Part shown: piece after piece, positions 1 to 4,944 of the stretch
How positions within the stretch are numbered: the first letter of the stretch is position 1
How the letters are laid out: each line of letters begins with the position of its first letter
NCBI GenBank assembly: GCA_030043285.1
Contig: JASHXZ010000813.1
Coordinates: 1 to 5,637, forward strand
Direction of reading: 5' to 3'
Origin: Xanthobacteraceae bacterium
Lineage (GTDB): Bacteria > Pseudomonadota > Alphaproteobacteria > Rhizobiales > Xanthobacteraceae
DNA length: 5,637 bases
Translations under genes and position numbers: made by a program
The notes under the pieces: model-generated
Told to the model about the DNA's origin: nothing
The model's input: only the letters and a program-made list of their open reading frames with translations
The model's database searches: none

Positions 1-608
<608 letters not shown>

Positions 609-626
609 TTTTGGACTTTCCTCTCT

Positions 627-647
627 CCGCCAGGCGGTGAGAAGGAG
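627..647 (+). promoter_or_regulatory. Ribosome-binding site of the LysR gene, possibly in a hairpin
   Basis: AAGGAG at 642-647 is a near-perfect Shine-Dalgarno sequence, 5 nt before the ATG at 653 and 11 nt before the in-frame ATG at 659. The spacing favours 653, although rhizobial homologues I remember start close to MDWDK, which would favour 659. CCG (627-629) and CGG (635-637) form a small stem. Further pairing of 617-625 with 639-647 could fold the Shine-Dalgarno into a longer imperfect hairpin with two G-U pairs and two mismatches. Confidence 0.6.
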
Positions 648-652
648 ATGGA

Positions 653-1549
653 ATGCAAATGGATTGGGACAAGCTCAAAGTCTTTCACGCCGCCGCCGAG
701 GCCGGCAGCTTCACCCACGCGGGCGAGCAGCTCGGGCTGTCGCAGTCAGCGGTGTCGCGCCAAGTCAGCGCGCTCGAGCAGGAGCTCGCCGTCTCGCTGT
801 TTCATCGCCACGCCCGCGGCCTGATCCTGACCGAGCAGGGCGAACTGCTGTACCGCACCGCGCACGACGTGTTCATGAAGCTCGAGGCGGCGCGCGCCAA
901 GCTCACCGACAGCCGCGAGCGACCGAACGGCGACCTGCGCGTCACCACGACGCCGGGCATCGGCGTGCACTGGCTCACGCCGCGGCTTGGCGAGTTCGTC
1001 GATCTGTATCCCGACATTCACATCACGCTGCTCACCACCGACGAGGAGCTCGACCTCGCCATGCGCGAGGCCGACGTGGCGATCCGTTTGCGCCAACCGA
1101 CGCAGCCCGATCTGATCCAGCGCAAGCTGTTCGCCGTGCACTTCCACGTCTATGCCTCGCCCGAGTATCTCAAGCGCTTCGGCACGCCGCGCACTTTCGA
1201 GGATCTCGACGCCCATCGCGTCCTGGTGCTCGGCGGCAGCATCCCGCCCTACCTGCAGCGCTCGCGCTGGCTGATCGAAGTCGCCCGCGACGGCAAAGGG
1301 CCGCGCGTGCCGCACCTCGTCATCAACAATATTCTGGGCATCCTGCGCGCTTGCCAGCGCGGTCTCGGCATCGCCATGCTGCCGGACTACCTGGTGGAGG
1401 AGAATGGCGGGCTGGTACAACTTTTCGGCGAAGCCGAAGCGCAGGCTCTCGATGCCTACTTCGTCTATCCGGAAGAGCTGAAGTCGGTTGCGCGCGTGCA
1501 GGCATTCCGCGATTTTCTTGTGGCCAACGCGCAACGCTGGAATTTTTAG
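653..1549 (+). CDS. lsrB: LysR-family transcriptional regulator, LsrB/VtlR type
   Basis: This is a full-length LysR-type regulator of 298 residues (296 if translation starts at the ATG at 659). Residues 3-62 form the winged helix-turn-helix, with WDKLKVFHAAAEAGSFTHAGE, the recognition helix around SQSAVSRQVSALE and the wing HARGLILTEQGE. Residues from about 93 form the type-2 periplasmic-binding-like effector domain (DLRVTTTPGIG, AIRLRQPTQPDLIQRKLF, ILRACQRGLGIAMLPDYLV). The protein ends RWNF. The opening, the wing, the RLRQP block and the RxWNF end match my memory of Sinorhizobium/Agrobacterium LsrB and Brucella VtlR. Those proteins control redox and envelope functions, symbiosis or virulence, and in Brucella the sRNA gene abcR2. 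Position between trxB and an AbcR-like sRNA supports the assignment. Only one cysteine (Cys234) is present. The effector is unknown. The LysR family is certain; LsrB/VtlR orthology is an inference from memory and context. Confidence 0.9.
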   Translation: MQMDWDKLKVFHAAAEAGSFTHAGEQLGLSQSAVSRQVSALEQELAVSLFHRHARGLILTEQGELLYRTAHDVFMKLEAARAKLTDSRERPNGDLRVTTTPGIGVHWLTPRLGEFVDLYPDIHITLLTTDEELDLAMREADVAIRLRQPTQPDLIQRKLFAVHFHVYASPEYLKRFGTPRTFEDLDAHRVLVLGGSIPPYLQRSRWLIEVARDGKGPRVPHLVINNILGILRACQRGLGIAMLPDYLVEENGGLVQLFGEAEAQALDAYFVYPEELKSVARVQAFRDFLVANAQRWNF

Positions 1550-1603
1550 CCTATTTGCGGCGCGCCGAGAGCGCGCTGTCCTCCCGCGTGCCGCCGCAAC
1601 AGT

Positions 1604-1643
1604 GCAAAAATGTTGCCGCTTTTCGCATGGCTGGCATGTGAAA
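1604..1643. promoter_or_regulatory. Inverted repeats upstream of the sRNA promoter, candidate LysR-type operator
   Basis: TTTCGCATG (1621-1629) and CATGTGAAA (1635-1643) form an inverted repeat with a 5-bp centre and 8 of 9 arm positions matching. A shorter one, GCAA-N5-TTGC, occupies 1604-1616. Their centres (1610 and 1632) are 22 bp apart, about two helical turns. The larger repeat ends 7 bp before a possible -35 hexamer at 1651. LysR-type regulators usually bind paired dyads at such distances from promoters, and the lsrB-like gene ends just 55 bp upstream. No T-run follows the 23-bp dyad, so it is unlikely to be a terminator. The binding protein is inferred, not shown. Confidence 0.45.
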
Positions 1644-1650
1644 CTTAACG

Positions 1651-1678
1651 TTGTATTGCTTGCCGCCGCTCACATACT
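1651..1678 (+). promoter_or_regulatory. Putative sigma-70 promoter of the small RNA
   Basis: TTGTAT (1651-1656) and CATACT (1673-1678) are separated by 16 bp and resemble -35 and -10 elements (3/6 and 4/6 matches to consensus). They would place the transcript start near 1685. Matches this weak suggest a promoter needing an activator, which fits the dyads immediately upstream. Alphaproteobacterial promoters are poorly predictable by eye, so this is a proposal only. Confidence 0.4.
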
Positions 1679-1684
1679 AACCAG

Positions 1685-1819
1685 CGCTGCGAGGCGATTC
1701 GGTTGCCCCATCCTCCCAGATGGCAACCATAATGCAGGCAGCTGTTCCCCTCTGGAAGGTGTCGCCGGCGCCCCCACGCCGGCGAACTGAACCGGGCCGT
1801 CAGGCCCGGTTTCTTTTTT
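1685..1819 (+). ncRNA. Candidate trans-acting small RNA, AbcR (alpha-r15)-like
   Basis: This probable sRNA of about 135 nt lies in the 357-bp gap downstream of the LsrB/VtlR-like gene. Three hairpins are visible. The first pairs GGTTGCC (1701-1707) with GGCAACC (1722-1728), plus two inner A-T pairs past a CC bulge, and presents CCTCCCAG (1712-1719) in its loop. A mostly unpaired stretch with TGTTCCCCTCTGG (1743-1755) follows. The second is a perfect 9-bp stem, TCGCCGGCG/CGCCGGCGA, at 1762-1785. The third is the terminator. CUCCC and UUCCCCUC segments are anti-Shine-Dalgarno sequences, typical of AbcR sRNAs that, with Hfq, block translation of ABC-transporter binding-protein mRNAs. As I recall, AbcR genes sit beside lsrB/vtlR in Agrobacterium, Sinorhizobium and Brucella, and VtlR activates abcR2. 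Only one copy is seen, whereas some rhizobia carry tandem copies. The 5' end is inferred. A sRNA is likely; AbcR membership is inferred from motifs and synteny, not an alignment. Confidence 0.7.
1790..1819 (+). terminator. Rho-independent terminator of the small RNA
   Basis: AACCGGGCC (1790-1798) and GGCCCGGTT (1803-1811) form a perfect 9-bp GC-rich stem with a GTCA tetraloop. A T-tract follows (1810-1812, then 1814-1819, broken by one C). This is the strongest intrinsic terminator in the window. It lies 240 bp beyond the LysR stop codon and 88 bp before the next gene, so it marks an independent transcript end between them. Confidence 0.9.
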
Positions 1820-1836
1820 CGAAGCCGGGCGCGGTG

Positions 1837-1865
1837 GACAGATCACGCTCGCGATGCAATCTGTC
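1837..1865. repeat. Inverted repeat in the leader of the hydroxyacid dehydrogenase gene
   Basis: GACAGAT (1837-1843) and ATCTGTC (1859-1865) form a perfect 7-bp inverted repeat with a 15-bp spacer. It lies 42 bp upstream of the start codon at 1907 and just after the sRNA terminator. It could be an operator or a weak RNA hairpin. No promoter hexamers are convincing nearby. The rest of 1820-1906 shows nothing recognisable. Confidence 0.35.
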
Positions 1866-1906
1866 GGCTAAGCGCCAGCTTTTGCCGTCATCCACCGTGG
1901 GCCCGA

Positions 1907-2890
1907 ATGAAAATATCCATTCTCGACGACTATCACGACACCGTGCGCACGCTGGCATGCTTCAACAGGTTGGCGGGCCACGACGTCACGATCTGGAACG
2001 ATCACGTTCAAGACGTCGATATATTGGCCGAACGGCTGCGCGATGCCACGGTGCTCGTGCTCATTCGCGAGCGCACGCAAATCCGCGCGCCGCTGCTCGA
2101 GCGATTGCCGAAGCTCAAGCTGATCAGCCAGCGCAGCGTCTATCCGCACATCGACGTAGACGCGTGTACGCGGCTCGGCATTATCGTGTCATCGAGCCAG
2201 CATGCCGGCACGCCGTCCTACGCCACGGCGGAAATGACATGGGGGCTCATTCTCGCCGCCATGCGCAAAATCCCGCAGCAGATGGCGTCGCTCCAATCCG
2301 GCAGCTGGCAGATCGGCGTCGGCACGACGCTGCGCGGCAAGACGCTCGGCATTTATGGCTATGGCCGAATCGGCAGCGTGGTGGCCGGCTACGGCCGCGC
2401 CTTCGGCATGAATGTATTGGTCTGGGCGCGATCGTCTTCGCTTGCGGCGGCGCGAACCGACGGTTACGCCGCCGCGACGTCCAAGGAGGCGTTCTTCGCC
2501 GAATGCGACGTCATCTCGCTGCACATGCGGCTCGTACCGGCGACCCGTCACATCGTCACCGCCGGCGATCTGGCGCGGATGAAGCCGACTGCGCTTCTGG
2601 TCAACACCAGCCGCGCGCCGCTGATCGAGCCGGACGCTTTAGTCACTGCGCTGCGCGCCGGACGCCCCGGCATGGCGGCAATCGACGTCTACGAGCAGGA
2701 GCCGGTGCGCGACACCGCGCATCCGCTCCTCACCATGCCCAACGTCGTCTGCACGCCACATATCGGCTACGTGACGCGTGAGGAATACGAGGTGCAGTTC
2801 ACCGACATATTCGACCAGATCGTCGCCTATGCGGCCGGTGCGCCGGTCAATGTCGTCAATCCCAACGTGCTCAAAGTCGCGGCGCGCTGA
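1907..2890 (+). CDS. D-2-hydroxyacid dehydrogenase family protein (NAD-dependent)
   Basis: The product is 327 residues, a normal length for this soluble family of enzymes that interconvert 2-oxoacids and D-2-hydroxyacids with NAD(P)H. The N-terminal substrate-binding domain (about 1-105) leads into the Rossmann domain with GYGRIG at 151-156. The catalytic trio is present: Arg236 (NTSR), Glu263 (DVYEQEP) and His285 (TPHIG). Two places deviate from common members. The substrate loop reads SVYPHID (77-83) rather than the usual glycine-rich segment, and Arg236 is followed by Ala-Pro instead of Gly. I recall this variant in bradyrhizobial annotations with no defined substrate, so no specific reaction is claimed. 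Phosphoglycerate dehydrogenase, formate dehydrogenase and glyoxylate reductase subtypes are not specifically supported. No good Shine-Dalgarno precedes the ATG, and there is no alternative in-frame start nearby. The stop is 9 bp from the end of the convergent binding-protein gene. Confidence 0.92.
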   Translation: MKISILDDYHDTVRTLACFNRLAGHDVTIWNDHVQDVDILAERLRDATVLVLIRERTQIRAPLLERLPKLKLISQRSVYPHIDVDACTRLGIIVSSSQHAGTPSYATAEMTWGLILAAMRKIPQQMASLQSGSWQIGVGTTLRGKTLGIYGYGRIGSVVAGYGRAFGMNVLVWARSSSLAAARTDGYAAATSKEAFFAECDVISLHMRLVPATRHIVTAGDLARMKPTALLVNTSRAPLIEPDALVTALRAGRPGMAAIDVYEQEPVRDTAHPLLTMPNVVCTPHIGYVTREEYEVQFTDIFDQIVAYAAGAPVNVVNPNVLKVAAR

Positions 2891-2899
2891 ACCGGAGCG

Positions 2900-3604
2900 T
2901 TACGCCGGCTGCAAGCCCTTGGCCTTGATGACCCGCTTGGCCTCCGGCGAAGTCAGAAACGCGATCAGCTGACCGCCGGCATCGGCGTTTTGCGCCGTGG
3001 CCGCAATCGCAGCGACGAACGGCGTGATGCACTGCAACTCGTCCGGCAAAGCGCCGACGAAATGCACGCCGGGCACCGCCAGCAGTTCGGCGATCTGCTG
3101 CACGCCGATCTCAGCCTCGCCGCGTTCGACGATCAGCCCGACCAGCCCGGAAACGCCGCCGGTGCCGTATTTGGCTTTGGCGGCCATCTCTTCGGCGATG
3201 CCGAGTTGTGCGAACACCTTGGCCATGTGTACGCCGCTTTGGCCGCCGCCGACCGGCTTGCTGACCGCAATCGACTTCGCCGCCAGCAGCGCGTGCCTGA
3301 AAGCCGCGGCCGAGGAGATATCCGGCTGCGCTGCACCGCGCGGCACCGCAACGCCCAGCGCCGAGGCGGCGATCGCGGTGACGCTGCCGGATACGAGCTT
3401 GCCGCGCGCCCAGAGGTCGTCGACGCCGGCTGCGCTGACGATCGCCACGTCGGCAGCCTCGTCCTCGCCGAGCCGCTTTTCGAGCTGCAGCGACGGGCCG
3501 AAGGTCAGGGCAAGGCGATGACCGCTGGCGCGCTCGAATTGCCCCGCAAGTTCATCGAATGAGGTTTTCATCGCCGTCGTCGCCAACACCATCACGTCGC
3601 TCAT
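2900..3604 (-). CDS. ModA-like substrate-binding domain protein without signal peptide
   Basis: This 234-residue protein has the type-2 periplasmic-binding fold related to molybdate-binding ModA. Support comes from the opening strand VMVLATTAMKTSFDELAGQFE, the DVAIVSAAGVDDL segment (52-64), GTGGVSGLVGLIVERGEAEIGVQQ (147-170) and the family-typical end FLTSPEAKRVIKAKGLQPA. Ordinary ModA proteins are exported and work with ModBC. Here the mature-like sequence begins at residue 2, with no signal peptide. The start is firm: AAGGAG (3613-3618) lies 8 nt before the ATG, and an in-frame TGA at 3623-3625 leaves six codons without a start codon. The protein is therefore probably cytoplasmic, perhaps an oxyanion or small-ligand sensor; that role is inference. 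No transporter permease or ATPase is nearby. It is the second gene of a tight operon, 13 bp after the methyltransferase. The ligand is unknown and molybdate should not be assumed. Confidence 0.85.
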   Translation of the reverse strand: MSDVMVLATTAMKTSFDELAGQFERASGHRLALTFGPSLQLEKRLGEDEAADVAIVSAAGVDDLWARGKLVSGSVTAIAASALGVAVPRGAAQPDISSAAAFRHALLAAKSIAVSKPVGGGQSGVHMAKVFAQLGIAEEMAAKAKYGTGGVSGLVGLIVERGEAEIGVQQIAELLAVPGVHFVGALPDELQCITPFVAAIAATAQNADAGGQLIAFLTSPEAKRVIKAKGLQPA

Positions 3605-3612
3605 CGTCCCTG

Positions 3613-3618
3613 CTCCTT
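3613..3618 (-). promoter_or_regulatory. Ribosome-binding site of the ModA-like gene, overlapping the upstream stop
   Basis: Read on the minus strand, AAGGAG begins with the last A of the methyltransferase TGA stop (3618-3620) and ends 8 nt before the ATG at 3604. A consensus site sharing a base with the preceding stop shows that the two genes are co-transcribed and probably translationally coupled. It also fixes the downstream start. Confidence 0.8.
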
Positions 3619-4136
3619 CAGATCAGTCCCGGAATCCAGCGTTTGACGCGGCCGCAATACTCCGCATAGGGCGCGCCGAAACGTTGCAGCAGGCGCTGCT
3701 CGTCGCCGCGCACGCGCCGATCAAACCAGAACAGATTCACGACGAGGATCGCCAGCGCGAGCCACGACCAAAAAGTCAGCGCCAGTCCGGCCATGAAAAT
3801 GAGGTGGCTAAGATACATCGGATTGCGCGTGTAGCGGTAGAGACCGTCGCTGACCAGGCGCTGCGGCGGCACTTCGAGCCCCGGCCCGCCGCCACCATGC
3901 CGAGCCCGGTAGCTGCCGGCGAGGCGGTATTGCAGATAGCCCCAGATCAGAAGCGGCACGCCCCACGGCACGAACTTGAGCGTGCCGCCACGCCAGCTCA
4001 GCTCGAAGGCGATCACCACGACCGGATAGATCGCAAACGTGCGCACCGGCGTGCTCTGCAGGCGACGCCGGAGCCAAGCCCACAGGCCCGCTTGCGGCTC
4101 AGCAGCGGGATTTGGCGCGCTGGCTTGCTCGTTCAT
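3618..4136 (-). CDS. Membrane methyltransferase, isoprenylcysteine carboxyl methyltransferase (ICMT/PEMT) type
   Basis: A small integral membrane protein of 172 residues from the ATG at 4136; a GTG at 4166 would add ten. I prefer 4136 because the GTG has no Shine-Dalgarno, but the ATG has only a weak one. Hydrophobic segments lie near residues 33-45, 56-70 and 110-136. The family signature GLYRYTRNPMY (98-108) binds S-adenosylmethionine together with the C-terminal E146...RFGAPYAEYCGRVKRWIP block (152-169). Eukaryotic ICMT methylates prenylated cysteines. Bacterial relatives act on various or unknown small substrates, and bacteria generally lack CaaX prenylation, so no substrate is assigned. 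A proline- and alanine-rich, poorly conserved N-terminus precedes the first membrane segment. It is the first gene of the operon with the ModA-like gene and divergent from msrB. The family call is secure and the function is open. Confidence 0.88.
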   Translation of the reverse strand: MNEQASAPNPAAEPQAGLWAWLRRRLQSTPVRTFAIYPVVVIAFELSWRGGTLKFVPWGVPLLIWGYLQYRLAGSYRARHGGGGPGLEVPPQRLVSDGLYRYTRNPMYLSHLIFMAGLALTFWSWLALAILVVNLFWFDRRVRGDEQRLLQRFGAPYAEYCGRVKRWIPGLI

Positions 4137-4166
4137 TGCCGTTTCACTCGCACCCAAATTCTGCAC

Positions 4167-4338
4167 CTGTGGCCGTGGCTACGAACGCTCACCGATCATC
4201 AACTATCTGTGAATTTAACGCGCCCCGCAATCAAATGCCGCGCCGCGCCGAGACCGGGCGAGCAAATTGATGTATGAGAGGTCATGCAATTCCCCGCCAC
4301 TGTCGTGGCCGCGGACGCGATCGAGAAAGGGACGCAAC
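4167..4338. other. Divergent intergenic region between the methyltransferase operon and msrB
   Basis: Promoters for both directions should lie here. An AT-richer patch near 4196-4220 stands out from the GC-rich surroundings, but I cannot identify convincing -35/-10 pairs. A small perfect hairpin, GCCAC-TGTC-GTGGC (4296-4309), lies in the msrB leader, 17 bp before its Shine-Dalgarno. An in-frame ATG at 4267 would extend msrB by 24 polar residues (MMYERSCNSP...), but these look non-coding and would bury the export signal. Confidence 0.4.
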
Positions 4339-4845
4339 ATGCTCACACGTCGAGGTGTCGCTTACGCCGGCGCCGCGGGACTAGCGGTGCTTGCGCTCGA
4401 CCGATTGTTCGGGCCGCGCGCCGTCAAAGCCGCGGCGCATCCCTACGAGGTAACCCACACCGACGCCGAGTGGCGCAAGCTGCTCACACCCGCGCAGTAC
4501 GATATCCTCCGCCATGAAGGCACCGAGCGGCCGTTCACCAGTCCGCTGCTCGACGAGCACCGCACCGGCAACTTTGCCTGCGCCGGCTGCGACCTGGCGC
4601 TGTTCTCGTCGAAGACCAAATTCGTAAGCGGCACCGGCTGGCCGAGCTTTTGGGCGCCGCTTCCCGGCGCGGTCGACGAAGCGGAGGACCGCTCGTTCTA
4701 CATGGTCCGCACCGCGGTGTCGTGCCATCGCTGCGGCGGCCATCTCGGCCACGTCTTTCCCGACGGGCCGAAGCCGACCGGGCTGCGCTATTGCATGAAC
4801 GGCGTGGCGCTGAAGTTCGAGCCGATGCCGCAAGGGGCGAGTTGA
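4339..4845 (+). CDS. msrB: Peptide-methionine (R)-S-oxide reductase MsrB, exported
   Basis: MsrB reduces the R-epimer of methionine sulfoxide in proteins. From the ATG at 4339 (AAAGG at 4326-4330, 8 nt upstream) it has 168 residues. Residues 1-33 look like a signal peptide or anchor: twin arginines (TRRGVAYAG), a hydrophobic core to Leu20, and an Ala-rich region (AVKAAA) before HPYEV. Export by Tat is plausible, though the motif lacks the usual Phe-Leu-Lys. The catalytic domain has the zinc cysteines C81/C84 (CAGC) and C129/C132 (CHRC), SGTGWPSFW (97-105), GGHLGHVFPDGP (133-144) and the catalytic Cys152 in GLRYCMNG. The common resolving cysteine, in SGCGWPSF-type sequences, is Thr99 here, and no other cysteine remains. 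Reduction must be by direct attack of a reductant on the sulfenic acid. An export role would be repair of periplasmic proteins. No msrA or msrPQ gene is adjacent. Family identity is very secure; localisation is an inference. Confidence 0.95.
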   Translation: MLTRRGVAYAGAAGLAVLALDRLFGPRAVKAAAHPYEVTHTDAEWRKLLTPAQYDILRHEGTERPFTSPLLDEHRTGNFACAGCDLALFSSKTKFVSGTGWPSFWAPLPGAVDEAEDRSFYMVRTAVSCHRCGGHLGHVFPDGPKPTGLRYCMNGVALKFEPMPQGAS

Positions 4846-4850
4846 TTTTT

Positions 4851-4938
4851 GTAGTCCGGCTTGAGCGTAGCGAAAGCCGGGAGCGGCGTTTGATCCACTC
4901 GTCTCTTCCCGGCTTTCGCTGCGCTCAAGCCGGGCTAC
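4851..4938. repeat. Large palindromic intergenic repeat (32-bp arms)
   Basis: The left arm, 4851-4882 (starting GTAGTCCGGCTTGAGCG), and the right arm, 4907-4938 (ending CTCAAGCCGGGCTAC), are inverted copies with 30 of 32 positions matching and a 24-bp spacer. Both mismatches (4855/4934 and 4868/4921) become G-U pairs in plus-strand RNA, so an msrB transcript could form an unbroken 32-bp stem. It fills the gap between convergent msrB and aspartate dehydrogenase genes, 5 bp after one stop and 6 bp before the other. I recall dispersed palindromes with GTAGCCCGG...CCGGGCTAC ends in many proteobacteria, including Bradyrhizobium relatives, so this is probably a REP/MITE-like element. It may also end or protect both transcripts, although a proper T-tract is lacking. 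Other copies cannot be seen within this window. Confidence 0.85.
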
Positions 4939-4944
4939 ATTGAA

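Noticed and set aside
746..1534. Long minus-strand open frame of 262 codons opposite the LysR gene
   Set aside because: It is the antisense shadow of a clear LysR coding sequence in GC-rich DNA. Its translation is Arg/Ala/His-rich with no recognisable domain.
637..1641. Plus-strand open frame of 334 codons overlapping the LysR gene in another frame
   Set aside because: The translation is dominated by Arg, Ala and His, typical of an out-of-frame reading of high-GC coding DNA. The LysR frame accounts for the region.
1488..1790. Possible small protein spanning the LysR 3' end and the intergenic gap
   Set aside because: It has no Shine-Dalgarno, low-complexity content, and overlaps the structured sRNA and its promoter. 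No family is recognised.
1720..2781. Plus-strand open frame of 353 codons overlapping the dehydrogenase
   Set aside because: An Arg/Ala/His-rich shadow that starts inside the sRNA. The dehydrogenase frame has all the catalytic motifs.
2891..2910. Possible bidirectional terminator between the convergent dehydrogenase and ModA-like genes
   Set aside because: Only short, imperfect CCGG/GCGT pairings are present and there is no T-tract in either direction.
2990..3562. Plus-strand open frames opposite the ModA-like gene
   Set aside because: They are antisense to a well-supported gene with a consensus ribosome-binding site and show no domain signature.
4267..4338. Upstream ATG extension of msrB
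   Set aside because: The 24 added residues are not like any MsrB leader, have no Shine-Dalgarno, and would place the twin-arginine signal internally. The ATG at 4339 has a site at good spacing.
4650..4943. Plus-strand open frame running from msrB into the palindrome
   Set aside because: It is an out-of-frame reading of msrB extended by chance through the repeat. The product has no recognisable features.
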